This document shows positions 17,531 through 26,891 of a stretch of DNA of 56,619 nt, piece by piece; the stretch's first letter is position 1, and each line of letters begins with the position of its first letter. Source of the DNA: Bacteroidales bacterium. Lineage in GTDB: Bacteria; Bacteroidota; Bacteroidia; Bacteroidales; UBA932. The notes beneath the pieces are model-generated. The model searched no databases. It was not told the DNA's origin and saw only the letters and a program-made list of their open reading frames with translations. The stretch spans positions 1-56,619 of the forward strand of contig JAQWAL010000009.1 of assembly GCA_028707695.1 (NCBI GenBank), written 5' to 3'. The position numbers were made by a program, and so were the translations under genes.

Positions 17531-18481
17531 ATGCAGGCAATAACCAGAACCGAATTCGACTTTCCGGGACAAACCGGAAAATACACAGGAAAAGTAAGGG
17601 ATGTCTATTCAATTGACAACAAATACCTGGTAATGATAGCTACCGACAGGATTTCTGCCTTTGACGTCGTTCTGCCAAAAGGTATACCTTACAAAGGACA
17701 AGTTCTCAACCAAATCGCTGCCAAATTCCTGGACAGCACTTCCGATATAGTTCCCAACTGGAAAATAGCCTCACCTGATCCCATGGTTACAGTGGGCTAC
17801 AAATGCGATCCTCTGCCTGTGGAAATGATCGTAAGGGCATATCTTACAGGAAGTTCATGGAGGTCTTATAAAGACGGAGCCAGGGATATATGCGGGGTTC
17901 CTGTCCCAGAAGGGATGAAAGAACATCAAAAATTTGACAACCCAATACTTACACCTACAACAAAAGCAGAAATTGGCGGACATGACCAGGATATTTCAAG
18001 GGAAGAGATTATTTCGCAAGGATTGGTTAGTGAAGAAGATTACATAAAACTAGAGGAGTACTCAATGGCTCTTTTCCAAAGAGGAACACAAATGGCTGCA
18101 GAACGTGGTCTGATCTTGGTGGACACCAAATATGAATTCGGAAAAATCGGAGACAAGATTTACCTGATAGACGAAATCCACACTCCAGACTCTTCAAGGT
18201 ATTTTTATGCTGAGCCATACCAAGAGTTATTTGCAAAAGGAGAAGCCCAGAAGCAACTCTCCAAAGAGTTTGTAAGAGAATGGCTTATGGCAAACGGATT
18301 CCAAGGTAAAGAGGGCCAAAATGTCCCCGAAATGACAGATGAAGTTGTTGCATCCATATCGGAACGTTATATAGAGCTATACGAAAGCATAACAGGTACA
18401 AGTTTTCAAAAGGCCCCTTATGGCAACGATATCTACGAAAGGATAGACGCCAACATCAGAAACATGCTTGCCAGATTATGA
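17531..18481 (+). CDS. purC: Phosphoribosylaminoimidazole-succinocarboxamide synthase
   Basis: This enzyme (SAICAR synthase) joins aspartate to CAIR in purine synthesis. The 316-residue protein is the longer form also found in yeast. It shows [45 protein letters not shown] and the VDTKYEFG and [12 protein letters not shown] active-site segments. It starts 10 bases after the glycosyltransferase gene. Its stop overlaps the next start in an ATGA, which implies coupled translation with the LysM protein. No other purine genes are in the window. Confidence 0.96.
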   Translation: MQAITRTEFDFPGQTGKYTGKVRDVYSIDNKYLVMIATDRISAFDVVLPKGIPYKGQVLNQIAAKFLDSTSDIVPNWKIASPDPMVTVGYKCDPLPVEMIVRAYLTGSSWRSYKDGARDICGVPVPEGMKEHQKFDNPILTPTTKAEIGGHDQDISREEIISQGLVSEEDYIKLEEYSMALFQRGTQMAAERGLILVDTKYEFGKIGDKIYLIDEIHTPDSSRYFYAEPYQELFAKGEAQKQLSKEFVREWLMANGFQGKEGQNVPEMTDEVVASISERYIELYESITGTSFQKAPYGNDIYERIDANIRNMLARL

Positions 18482-20148
18482 AACATCTTCTAAACACCAT
18501 TTCCCTATTAATTATTCTAAGCCTTGCACAAGGTTGTTTTGCCCAATACATCCCCGTCAAAGTTGAGGTGTCCCAAGAGCAGGTAAGGGTAAACGGAGAG
18601 CTTTATTATCTCCATAAGGTAAGTCAAAGGCAAACCTTGTACTCCATATCCAAAGCCTACGGTATACCGGCAGACTCAATAGTAAAGGACAATCCAAAGA
18701 TAACATCTGGCTTGAAAGAGGGGGAGTTGATATACATCAGGGTAAATGGAACACAATCTTTCACCGAAGAGGTTGAAACATCAACCAAACCACAGGAGAT
18801 TCAAGCAATCCATACTGTAAGATGGTACGAAACATTGTCTTCCATAGCAAAGAAATATGATGTTTCCGAAGAGGATATTGCGCTATTCAACAACCTGGCA
18901 AACAACAAGATAAAAGTAAGGGAAAAACTTGAAATCCCATACAAGGGATACGCTAAGTCAAATCCGGCTGAGATAGCTACTGACAAAACAACTGAAGACA
19001 TCTTTGAACAGGAGAGAGAAGAAGCAAAAGAGGTGACCATTTTTGACAGAAGGAAAGGAATGTATCAAAAAATATACGCTAAATTGCTCCTTCCGTTAGG
19101 AGGTAAACACAATGGTGAACAAGTCCTTCCACAAGAAAACAATCATTTCATGGAATTCTACCAAGGGTTCCTGTTGGCATTGGAAGAACTTAAAGAGTCC
19201 AATCCTACACTCGAGCTTGATCTTGAAGTAATTGACACAGACAGCTATCCAAATATCAGCCACATAACACAAAGTGGAATGCTTGACAATTCCGACATCA
19301 TCTTTGGTCCTGTTTTTAGTGAAAATCTTGAACAAGTTGTCAATTATACCAAAGGAAAAGATATTTATGTTGTTTCGCCAATGGATCCCAAAAGTGACTA
19401 TCTTGCATACGGGAACCCCCATTTCTTCCAGGTAAGCACTCCTGCAACATACCAGCAAAGAGGCATACTCTCTGCCATAAACTTCATGTCCGATGTAACC
19501 TTGGTATATGAAGAGAGGGATACAGGCACAGATCAAATAGCGAATATTACAAAAGAGGTGTTGAACTCTGGAAATGTAAGATACAAGCAATTATCATACA
19601 ATATACTAAAAGGCAGGTCAATATTACCGGAATTTGAATCCACATTATCCACAGGCAGCATCAACCATGTTGTAGTAGCCTCAAATTCCGAAGCATTTGT
19701 ATCTGATGTGCTCAGGAACCTCAATTTACTAAGGTCACGAAGCCAATTCAACATTAAAGTTTACGGCACACCACAATGGAGAGGCTTTGAAAGTGTAGAT
19801 ATAGCATATTACCATCAAATGAACCTGAACATCTCAATGCAATACTATATAGACTACGCAAGAGAGCAAACCAAAGGGTTCCTGGCAAAATTCAGGGCAC
19901 TTTACAATTCAGAACCATCTCCGTATGCGTTTCAAGCATATGACATAGCATATTATTTCCTTCACAATGCTTGGAACGAAGGCAAGTTATTCCTTGAAAA
20001 TGCCAACCATTTCCAGAGTGAAATGCTACAATCCGATTACAATTTTGTAAGGGACGGCAAAAACAACGGATACATAAACACTGCTGTACGAAGGGTTATT
20101 TACAAACCCGATTTTTCAACTTCAGATATTAGAGGTTTTTTCCGATAA
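18478..20148 (+). CDS. LysM-repeat protein fused to a periplasmic-binding-like domain
   Basis: The 556-residue exported protein has a signal peptide ending near GCFAQ. Two LysM repeats follow (about 43-88 [17 protein letters not shown] and 112-156 [17 protein letters not shown]), which bind peptidoglycan. From about 195 to the end is a type 1 periplasmic-binding-protein fold ([56 protein letters not shown]). This architecture recurs in Bacteroidota, often near purC; its role is unknown. It may act in envelope sensing or in cell-wall organisation rather than in transport, as no permease is nearby. It overlaps the converging aminopeptidase gene by 27 bases and is terminated inside it. Confidence 0.85.
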   Translation: MKHLLNTISLLIILSLAQGCFAQYIPVKVEVSQEQVRVNGELYYLHKVSQRQTLYSISKAYGIPADSIVKDNPKITSGLKEGELIYIRVNGTQSFTEEVETSTKPQEIQAIHTVRWYETLSSIAKKYDVSEEDIALFNNLANNKIKVREKLEIPYKGYAKSNPAEIATDKTTEDIFEQEREEAKEVTIFDRRKGMYQKIYAKLLLPLGGKHNGEQVLPQENNHFMEFYQGFLLALEELKESNPTLELDLEVIDTDSYPNISHITQSGMLDNSDIIFGPVFSENLEQVVNYTKGKDIYVVSPMDPKSDYLAYGNPHFFQVSTPATYQQRGILSAINFMSDVTLVYEERDTGTDQIANITKEVLNSGNVRYKQLSYNILKGRSILPEFESTLSTGSINHVVVASNSEAFVSDVLRNLNLLRSRSQFNIKVYGTPQWRGFESVDIAYYHQMNLNISMQYYIDYAREQTKGFLAKFRALYNSEPSPYAFQAYDIAYYFLHNAWNEGKLFLENANHFQSEMLQSDYNFVRDGKNNGYINTAVRRVIYKPDFSTSDIRGFFR

Positions 20149-21918
20149 CCACATACGTTCACTCTCGTCCAAAAAAGGCGAGAGTGTTTTGTATACAACC
20201 GAATGATAATTGTTTAGCCACTCAACATTTTCTTGCCCCAACTCACTGGATATAACAGGATTTTTATCAATCGGCACCAAAGTAAGCGTTTCAAAGCAGA
20301 GGAACTCTCCATGGCATGTCTCTTTCCACTCTTTGCAAACCAGCATGTTTTCTATCCTGATACCATAGTTCCCCTCTTGGTAAATAGCAGGTTCATTTGA
20401 AGTAACCATACCAGGTTGGAAAAAAACAGGATTCTCCTCTGCCCTTATACTCTGAGGTCCCTCATGCACACATAAAAAGTGCCCGACCCCATGGCCAGTA
20501 CCATGAATATACCTTTTCCCTCTTTTAAACACTTCTCCCCTTGCAAGAATATCCATGGAAGCTCCTCTTGTCCCTCTTGGAAACACAGCTTTGGACAAGT
20601 TTATCATACCCTTGAGCACAGCAGTGTAGTCCAACTTGGATTCCTGGTCCAAGTCTCCTATTGCAAATGTCCTGGTAGTATCTGTAGTTCCGAAGGGATA
20701 GTGGGCACCAGTATCCACCAACAAAAAATTGCCACTCCCAATGTAAGTGGGATTGGTTTCACTGGCACAATAGTGAGGTTGTGCCCCATTACTTCCGAAA
20801 GCAACTATGGGATGAAAACTTTCACCTTTGTAATCTGTGTTTTCACCTCTTTTGGATATCAGCAAATGAGCCAGATCATTTTCTGTTACTCTTGAGTTAC
20901 CATCGGCTAACATTTTCTCCATGGACATCCAGAACTTTACCCATGCAATTCCATCGTAAACCATAGCCTTGCCAAAACCATCAATCTCACTCTTGTTTTT
21001 TACAGATTTTAAAAAACCGACTACCCCACCCGGGGTATTATCCCCCTGAATACCTGCCACATTACTTATATCAATTTGGGAATAAGTGGCCATAGAAGTT
21101 TTATTCAAAGGAGCGATAACTGGAAAATCATTGTTCATTTTTCCCAGGAAACTTCCAAACGAGTCATAATCGTGAATACGAATCTTACTCTTTTTCAAAT
21201 GCATTTTCGACTCATCATCCAAACTTGAACTAGAGACAAAAAGATCCATGGAATCACGATGAATAACCAAATAAGAATAAAACAGGGGATTGTAAGGTAC
21301 ATCACTACCCCTCATGTTGCACATCCATGCAACATCATCGCATGTAGACAACAAATAATTGAAATCCCCCTCAACTCCCAACATTGCCGCAACCCTTTCA
21401 AGTTTCATCCCACAGGATTCACCACTAACATCATCGGGCATGACCCATAACAACCCTCTCTCCAAAGCAGGCCTGTTTGTACGTAAACTGGTGAAAGGAT
21501 CTTCCTCCAAAACCAACTGCAAAGGGGCAAAGGTTTTTTCCATTGCACCATATTCCAAAACGGAAACAAGTGATGCATCTATACCAACCTTAGCACTGTC
21601 ATTTACAACCCCCTTAAGCCACTCTTCAACGGAAGGAGTTCCCTCCATTTTCATTTTCATCAATGTGATACCTGTCCCACAAAGTTCTTCTGTTGCTTGT
21701 ACAAAATACCTGGAATCTGTCCATAAAGCAGATTGTTCAATCGTAATCACCAGTGTTCCGGCAGAACCTGTAAATCCAGAAAGCCACTCCCTTGATTTAT
21801 AATAATCCTGTACATATTCTCCAAAATGAGGATCACCCGAAGGAATTATAAATGCATCCAGTTTCTTTGCCAACATATACTTCCTGAACAGATTGATCCT
21901 ATCTTTAATCGTTTTCAT
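20122..21918 (-). CDS. Xaa-Pro aminopeptidase family protein (M24)
   Basis: This metallopeptidase releases N-terminal residues before proline. The 598-residue protein has two creatinase-like N-terminal domains (about 1-310) and a C-terminal M24 pita-bread domain. Metal-site segments are visible: LLVDTGAHY and GTTDTTRTF (two Asp), GTGHGVGHFLCVHEGP (His), SNEPAIY and GIRIENM (two Glu). It resembles the long eukaryote-like APP1 form. A TATATTTG promoter element lies 20 bases upstream, in the 97-base region divergent from rubrerythrin. Its last 27 bases overlap the LysM gene, and its 3' coding region carries that gene's terminator. Confidence 0.93.
   Translation of the reverse strand: MKTIKDRINLFRKYMLAKKLDAFIIPSGDPHFGEYVQDYYKSREWLSGFTGSAGTLVITIEQSALWTDSRYFVQATEELCGTGITLMKMKMEGTPSVEEWLKGVVNDSAKVGIDASLVSVLEYGAMEKTFAPLQLVLEEDPFTSLRTNRPALERGLLWVMPDDVSGESCGMKLERVAAMLGVEGDFNYLLSTCDDVAWMCNMRGSDVPYNPLFYSYLVIHRDSMDLFVSSSSLDDESKMHLKKSKIRIHDYDSFGSFLGKMNNDFPVIAPLNKTSMATYSQIDISNVAGIQGDNTPGGVVGFLKSVKNKSEIDGFGKAMVYDGIAWVKFWMSMEKMLADGNSRVTENDLAHLLISKRGENTDYKGESFHPIVAFGSNGAQPHYCASETNPTYIGSGNFLLVDTGAHYPFGTTDTTRTFAIGDLDQESKLDYTAVLKGMINLSKAVFPRGTRGASMDILARGEVFKRGKRYIHGTGHGVGHFLCVHEGPQSIRAEENPVFFQPGMVTSNEPAIYQEGNYGIRIENMLVCKEWKETCHGEFLCFETLTLVPIDKNPVISSELGQENVEWLNNYHSVVYKTLSPFLDESERMWLSEKTSNI
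20160..20190 (+). terminator. Terminator of the LysM gene, inside the aminopeptidase coding region
   Basis: The arms CACTCTCG (20160-20167) and CGAGAGTG (20179-20186) make an 8-bp perfect stem with an 11-base loop, followed by four T. It begins 11 bases after the LysM stop. The same bases encode the C-terminal region of the converging aminopeptidase. Confidence 0.75.
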
Positions 21919-21938
21919 AATAGTAAAAAATCTTCAAG

Positions 21939-21946
21939 CAAATATA
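21939..21946 (-). promoter_or_regulatory. -7 promoter element for the aminopeptidase gene
   Basis: The minus strand reads TATATTTG, 20 bases before the start codon at 21918. Confidence 0.55.
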
Positions 21947-21978
21947 TGAATTCAATAAGGAAAACAGGAATTATTGAT

Positions 21979-21986
21979 TAAATTTG
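21979..21986 (+). promoter_or_regulatory. -7 promoter element for rubrerythrin
   Basis: TAAATTTG ends 29 bases before the rubrerythrin start. It overlaps the left arm of an inverted repeat. Confidence 0.55.
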
Positions 21987-22004
21987 TGGCAAACTAACCA
22001 CAAA
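21983..22004. repeat. Inverted repeat on the rubrerythrin promoter
   Basis: TTTGTGG (21983-21989) and CCACAAA (21998-22004) are perfect arms with an 8-base spacer. The left arm shares TTTG with the promoter and the right arm falls in the leader, so a bound repressor would block initiation. It could also be a leader hairpin. Confidence 0.5.
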
Positions 22005-22015
22005 ATAAAATTTTT

Positions 22016-22594
22016 ATGGAAAAGAGTATCAAAGGCACCAAAACAGAACAAAACCTACTCAAAGCATTTGCTGGTGAGTCGCAGGCAAGAAGCCGATATG
22101 TCTATTTTGCATCTGTAGCCCGTAAAGAGGGTTACCAGCAAATAGCAGCTGTTTTTGAAGAGACTGCAGAGCAAGAAAAAGAACATGCAAAACGTTTCTT
22201 CAAGTTTTTGGAAGGTGGAATGGTAGAGATTACTGCATCGTACCCCGCAGGAATCATAGGTACCACCGCAGAGAACCTCGCAGCTGCAGCTGCAGGTGAA
22301 AACGAAGAGTGGAGCGAACTCTATCCCGAGTTTGCAGAAATAGCAAAAGAAGAGGGATTCCCTCAAGTTGCAACCGCATTCAAAATGATAGCCAAAGTAG
22401 AAGCAGAACACGAAGCACGTTACAGGGCTCTTTTGGCAAGGGTAGAAGCACAAAAAGTATTCGAAAGAGAAGAAGAAATTGAATGGCAATGCCGCAACTG
22501 CGGTTACGTTCACAAAGGGAAAAAGGCATTGGAGAACTGTCCTGCATGCCAACATCCAAAGGAGTTTTTCGAGCCAAAGAAAAATAATTATTAA
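22016..22594 (+). CDS. rbr: Rubrerythrin
   Basis: This cytoplasmic diiron peroxidase reduces hydrogen peroxide in anaerobes. The 192-residue protein has an N-terminal four-helix diiron domain (1-145) with Glu21 and two ExxH pairs (Glu54/His57 and Glu129/His132). A C-terminal rubredoxin-like domain carries Cys159, Cys162, Cys175 and Cys178. All expected ligands are present. It is preceded by a promoter element overlapped by an inverted repeat, which could mean peroxide-responsive control. It seems to be a single-gene unit; the next gene has its own promoter. Confidence 0.97.
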   Translation: MEKSIKGTKTEQNLLKAFAGESQARSRYVYFASVARKEGYQQIAAVFEETAEQEKEHAKRFFKFLEGGMVEITASYPAGIIGTTAENLAAAAAGENEEWSELYPEFAEIAKEEGFPQVATAFKMIAKVEAEHEARYRALLARVEAQKVFEREEEIEWQCRNCGYVHKGKKALENCPACQHPKEFFEPKKNNY

Positions 22595-22610
22595 CAGTCG
22601 ATATTAAGAC

Positions 22611-22618
22611 TATCTTTG
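22611..22618 (+). promoter_or_regulatory. -7 promoter element for the gate-domain gene
   Basis: TATCTTTG ends 16 bases before the start at 22635. Confidence 0.55.
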
Positions 22619-22634
22619 CAGATTATTTACTATC

Positions 22635-23588
22635 ATGAACGAATCTGCATTTAAAAGAGCCATCCGCTCAATAAAAGAGATTATGCCAAAGACACTTAAA
22701 ACCTGTCTTTGGCTTATTCGTATAACCACTATCGTAACTTTGGGAGTACTATTCCTGGAGTATTTCAACATCCTTCCGCATATATCCAGATTCCTCAACC
22801 CGGTGTTCAACCTGATGGGTCTGCCGGGAGAGGCTGCACTGGCATATGTTTCGGGATACTTTGTTAATGTTTACTCTGCAATTGCCGTAATCTCCACTCT
22901 GAATCTGGATGTCCGGTCAATCACTATCCTGGCTGCCATGATTTTGTGTGCCCATAACATGATCACAGAGACTGCAGTGCAAAAGAAAACCGGATCCTCT
23001 GCAATAAGAATGATAGCTGTACGCACACTAAGCTCATTTGCAGTTGGTTTTACAATGAACCTGATAATGCCCTCTATGGCAGCAAATGTCACAATAGAAG
23101 CTGCCTCTGTTGACCTGACTCTTGCTCAGATGTTAAACGAATGGTTTTTCAAGACACTAAGGCTCATCATAATGATGACTACCCTTATTTTTGCACTTTC
23201 GATAATCCAAAGACTGCTTTCTGAATTTGGAGTTATCAAATGGTTGTCAAATCTATTGAGACCTTTACTTGCAATATTCGGACTTCCTGCAAAAACCTCA
23301 TTCCTTTGGATAGTGGCAAACACCCTGGGCCTTGCCTACGGAGCAGCTGTCATGATAGATGAGACTGAAAGCGGTAAGATAACCAAAGAGGATGTCGATT
23401 TGCTGAACCACCACATTGGCATATCCCACAGCAACCTGGAAGATGTACTGCTGGTAGCCTCTGTTGGTGCAATCATATGGTGGTTACTGGCAATCAGATG
23501 GCTGTTCTCATTCTTGTTGGTATGGGAGTTAAGGCTTGAGATGGCTATAAGAAAAAAATTCTTAACTTTGCCGGTTGAAACACGCTGA
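22635..23588 (+). CDS. Nucleoside-recognition (gate) domain membrane protein
   Basis: The 317-residue polytopic inner-membrane protein has about seven or eight hydrophobic segments. It has two repeated gate-like halves (about 50-150 and 175-300) of the kind in SpmA/SpmB and nucleoside-recognition proteins. Motifs include GLPGEAALAYVSGYFVN and GLPAKTSFLWIVANT, both with the small-residue pattern of the family. Its substrate is unknown; family members have been linked to nucleosides or small metabolites mainly by name. It is 32 bases upstream of trxB and may be cotranscribed with it, which would make it the first gene of the large unit ending with nagB. Confidence 0.8.
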   Translation: MNESAFKRAIRSIKEIMPKTLKTCLWLIRITTIVTLGVLFLEYFNILPHISRFLNPVFNLMGLPGEAALAYVSGYFVNVYSAIAVISTLNLDVRSITILAAMILCAHNMITETAVQKKTGSSAIRMIAVRTLSSFAVGFTMNLIMPSMAANVTIEAASVDLTLAQMLNEWFFKTLRLIIMMTTLIFALSIIQRLLSEFGVIKWLSNLLRPLLAIFGLPAKTSFLWIVANTLGLAYGAAVMIDETESGKITKEDVDLLNHHIGISHSNLEDVLLVASVGAIIWWLLAIRWLFSFLLVWELRLEMAIRKKFLTLPVETR

Positions 23589-23620
23589 AAAATAAATATT
23601 AAAAAAACAGATATTCAGAA

Positions 23621-24556
23621 ATGGAACAAGAAAAAATAAAATGTCTTATAATCGGCAGCGGACCTGCTGGTTATACTGCTGCAATCTATGCCTCCCGGGC
23701 AAACCTTTCACCTGTTTTGTACGAAGGTATCCAACCAGGCGGACAACTTACCACAACAACCGAAATTGACAATTTCCCGGGGTACCCAAAAGGAGTTACA
23801 GGCCAACAAATGATGGACGAACTCAAAGAACAGGCTGGAAGATTCGGTACAGACATCCGTTTTGGAGTGGCCACAAAAGCTGACCTTTCAAAAAGACCGT
23901 TCAAGATTACAATAGACGAAGAAAAGGAAATTTTGGCAGATACACTCATTATTTCTACAGGAGCAACGGCAAAATACCTGGGACTTGAATCAGAAGAGAA
24001 GTTCAGGGGGCAAGGTGTTTCTGCTTGTGCAACTTGTGACGGCTTCTTTTACAAAGGAAAAGATGTGGCAGTTGTAGGTGGAGGGGATACAGCCTGTGAA
24101 GAGGCTTCATACTTGGCTGGATTGTGTAACAAAGTTTACATGATAGTACGCAGGGACCAGCTCAGGGCATCCAAAGCCATGCAGGAAAGGGTCAAAAACA
24201 CACCTAATATTGAAATCCTATGGCAATATAACACCAAAGAAATTGTCGGATCTGTCATGGGTGGTGTTAATGGTGCGATTCTTGTTCATAAAGACGGAAG
24301 TGAAAAGAAAATAGATATACACGGGTTTTTCCTTGCAATAGGACACCACCCTAATTCAGAACTTTTCAAAGATTGGGTAAAAACCAATGACGAGGGTTAC
24401 ATCCTTACAGAGGGAAAAAGCTCAAAGACAAATGTACCGGGAGTATTTGCCGCCGGTGACGTACAGGACCCCAACTACAGGCAGGCCATAACTGCTGCAG
24501 GATCGGGATGTATGGCAGCCATGGATGCAGAAAGGTTTCTTTCCGAAAACAAATAA
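23621..24556 (+). CDS. trxB: Thioredoxin-disulfide reductase
   Basis: This flavoenzyme passes electrons from NADPH to thioredoxin. The 311-residue protein has the FAD motif IGSGPAGYTAA at 11-21, the redox pair CATC (Cys136 and Cys139), an NAD(P) motif VVGGGDTACEEA, and the closing FAAGDVQDPNYRQ FAD segment. It starts 32 bases after the gate-domain gene, and bamD starts 2 bases after its stop. The neighbouring rubrerythrin and the glutathione peroxidase at 32 kb use related reducing power. Confidence 0.97.
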   Translation: MEQEKIKCLIIGSGPAGYTAAIYASRANLSPVLYEGIQPGGQLTTTTEIDNFPGYPKGVTGQQMMDELKEQAGRFGTDIRFGVATKADLSKRPFKITIDEEKEILADTLIISTGATAKYLGLESEEKFRGQGVSACATCDGFFYKGKDVAVVGGGDTACEEASYLAGLCNKVYMIVRRDQLRASKAMQERVKNTPNIEILWQYNTKEIVGSVMGGVNGAILVHKDGSEKKIDIHGFFLAIGHHPNSELFKDWVKTNDEGYILTEGKSSKTNVPGVFAAGDVQDPNYRQAITAAGSGCMAAMDAERFLSENK

Positions 24557-24558
24557 AA

Positions 24559-25362
24559 ATGATGAAATACATTAAAATTGTAATCTTAGCTCTTGTAATG
24601 GCAGTTGCTGCTGTTTCCTGCAAGTCACAGTTTGACCTGTTGATGCAATCCAACGACACTGACAAACTCTACAAGGGAGCGTTCGAATATTTCGAAAACA
24701 AGAAATTCCTCAAAGCTTCCGATTTGTTTGACAAGCTTTTGCTATCTGTCAAGGGTACCGAAAGGGACGACACTGTCCAATTTTACCTGGGCCTTAGCAA
24801 TTACAATTATGGTGATTACACAATAGCAGAGGCAAACTTCGACCAGTTCATAGCAGTATTCCCAAGGAGTCCTTTCACAGAGGAGGCCAAATACCTAAGG
24901 GTAGAATGTATGTACAAATCTACCTACAGGTACGAACTTGACCAGACCCCAACATACAAGACTATGTCTGCAATTAATGAATTCCTTTACGAATATCCAA
25001 ACAGCCAGTACCTTAAACGCATGAGGGATATGCTGGTGGACCTACAGGAAAGGCTGGACAGGAAAAGTTTTGAATCTGCAAAACTCTATTACACAATAGA
25101 AGATTACAAGGCTGCTGCATATGCACTCAAGAATGTACTGAAAGAGAATTCCGACAATCAGTACAGGGAAGAGGTGCTATACTACATAGTGGCTTCCAAC
25201 CACCAATATGCCACAAACAGCGTAAAGGAAAAACAAAGGGAAAGATTCCTTACCTTGGTAGACGAATATTACAACTTCATCAGTGAATATCCCGAATCCA
25301 AATACCGTAAAGAGGTAGACAAAATGTTCGAGCAGGCACAACAATACATAAAAAACAAATAA
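24559..25362 (+). CDS. bamD: Outer-membrane assembly lipoprotein BamD
   Basis: This lipoprotein partner of BamA brings outer-membrane proteins to the assembly site. Two adjacent ATG codons (24559, 24562) are possible starts; both give a lipoprotein signal with lipobox AVSC. The longer open frame upstream overlaps trxB and is unlikely. The 267-residue product has five TPR-like repeats (for example AFEYFENKKFLKASDLFDK and YNYGDYTIAEANFDQF). It lies 2 bases after trxB and 6 bases before rpoZ. The grouping bamD-rpoZ-coaBC-recN is a conserved Bacteroidota order. Confidence 0.93.
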   Translation: MMKYIKIVILALVMAVAAVSCKSQFDLLMQSNDTDKLYKGAFEYFENKKFLKASDLFDKLLLSVKGTERDDTVQFYLGLSNYNYGDYTIAEANFDQFIAVFPRSPFTEEAKYLRVECMYKSTYRYELDQTPTYKTMSAINEFLYEYPNSQYLKRMRDMLVDLQERLDRKSFESAKLYYTIEDYKAAAYALKNVLKENSDNQYREEVLYYIVASNHQYATNSVKEKQRERFLTLVDEYYNFISEYPESKYRKEVDKMFEQAQQYIKNK

Positions 25363-25368
25363 CTACAT

Positions 25369-25683
25369 ATGGAAATAAGTAAAACAGTTCCAAACAACAC
25401 AATCACAAGAGATCTTTCAAAGATGGCAGAGCCTACAGGCAATATCTACGAAACCACGATGATAATTGCAAAAAGATCCAACCAGATTGCAGCAGAGCTC
25501 AAGCAGGAACTAAAACAAAAACTGGAAGAGTTCTCTACTTTTGCCGACACTCTGGAAGAGACTTTCGAAAACAGGGAGCAAATAGAAATTTCCAAATACT
25601 ACGAAAAACTGCCAAAAGCAACTTTGATTGCAATTGACGAATTTGAACAAGACAAGATACAAGTAAGGAAAATCGAGGGCTGA
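25369..25683 (+). CDS. rpoZ: RNA polymerase omega / Rpb6-like subunit
   Basis: The 104-residue protein has the omega core: GNIYETTMIIAKRSNQIAAE (about 26-45), where the conserved basic helix contacts the beta-prime subunit. An acidic C-terminal half follows. Bacteroidota omega proteins are short and diverged, so recognition rests on this helix and on the gene order bamD-rpoZ-coaBC. The stop overlaps the coaBC start by one base (TGATG), so translation is probably coupled. Confidence 0.85.
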   Translation: MEISKTVPNNTITRDLSKMAEPTGNIYETTMIIAKRSNQIAAELKQELKQKLEEFSTFADTLEETFENREQIEISKYYEKLPKATLIAIDEFEQDKIQVRKIEG

Positions 25684-26891
25684 TGCTCAAGGGAAAGCAC
25701 ATATTACTTGGCATAACCGGTAGTATTGCAGCATATAAAGCTGCAATACTTGTCAGGCTATTGGTGAAAGAGGGAGCAGAGGTCAAGATTGTCATGACCA
25801 AAATGGCCAAAGAATTCATATCCCCTCTGACCATGGCCACTTTGTCCAAAAACCCTATCCTTGTAGATTTTTACAATCCAGAGAATGGTGACTGGAACAG
25901 CCATGTGTCACTTGGTTTATGGGCAGACCTGTACCTTATTGCACCTGCCTCTGCAAATACCCTTGCCAAAATGGCAACAGGTGTTGCAGACAACCTGTTG
26001 CTTACATCATACTTGAGCTCAAGGTGCCCTGTAGCCATTGCTCCGGCCATGGACCTGGATATGTTCCTGCACCCTGCAACCCAACACAACCTTGAGCTGC
26101 TGAACAAACGAGGGGTTCTAATAATTGAACCTTCCAGCGGAGAACTTGCCAGTGGTCTTGAGGGCAAAGGTAGAATGGAAGAGCCAGAAGTGATATTGGC
26201 AAAAATCAACACCTTTTTTTCAAAAAAAAAATCCAAGCCATTCTTCAATAAAAAAGTTATTGTAACAGCAGGTCCCACAGTAGAACAAATAGATCCTGTA
26301 AGATTCATATCCAACCACTCTACCGGCAAGATGGGATATGCCATAGCCCAGGAATTTGCAGAACAAGGGGCAGAAGTTGTGGTGGTGAGTGGTCCTGTAC
26401 AAATACCTGTTCCAAAAGGAGTCAAGGTAATTAATGTCCAAAGTGCCCAACAGATGTTCCAACAAACCATGCAGCAATACCAGTCCGGAGCAGACATTGT
26501 AGTATTGTCTGCTGCCGTATCAGATTACACATCGGCCAACCAGTCTCAATCAAAATTAAAAAGAGACGGGGAAACCCTTCATCTGCAACTAATACCTACA
26601 CAAGATATTGCAGCATCACTTGGGAAAATCAAAAAAGACGGCTCCGTCCATATAGGATTTGCACTGGAAACAGACAACGAACAGGCAAATGCCATACAGA
26701 AAATGCAAAAAAAGAACCTCGATGCCATTGTACTTAATTCCCTTAACGACAAAGGTGCCGGATTTGCCACCAACACCAACAAGATAACCATTTTCACTAA
26801 AGAAGGTAAAACCCTGGAGTTCCCTTTGAAATCCAAATCGGAAGTTGCAAAAGACATAATTAAATTCGCTGAAACCCTGTTGCCATGCTAA
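25683..26891 (+). CDS. coaBC: Bifunctional phosphopantothenoylcysteine decarboxylase / phosphopantothenate-cysteine ligase
   Basis: This enzyme carries out two consecutive steps of coenzyme A synthesis. The N-terminal CoaC flavoprotein domain (about 1-180) has LGITGSIAAYKA, a catalytic His in HVSLGLWAD, and the PAMD-x-DM segment in place of the more usual PAMN. The C-terminal CoaB domain (about 190-402) begins KKVIVTAGPTVEQIDPVRF and has the NHSTGKMGYAIA loop. Its length of 402 is typical. It overlaps recN by 7 bases. Many flavobacterial genomes have a DUF4835/PorD gene between coaBC and recN; there is none here. Confidence 0.96.
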   Translation: MLKGKHILLGITGSIAAYKAAILVRLLVKEGAEVKIVMTKMAKEFISPLTMATLSKNPILVDFYNPENGDWNSHVSLGLWADLYLIAPASANTLAKMATGVADNLLLTSYLSSRCPVAIAPAMDLDMFLHPATQHNLELLNKRGVLIIEPSSGELASGLEGKGRMEEPEVILAKINTFFSKKKSKPFFNKKVIVTAGPTVEQIDPVRFISNHSTGKMGYAIAQEFAEQGAEVVVVSGPVQIPVPKGVKVINVQSAQQMFQQTMQQYQSGADIVVLSAAVSDYTSANQSQSKLKRDGETLHLQLIPTQDIAASLGKIKKDGSVHIGFALETDNEQANAIQKMQKKNLDAIVLNSLNDKGAGFATNTNKITIFTKEGKTLEFPLKSKSEVAKDIIKFAETLLPC

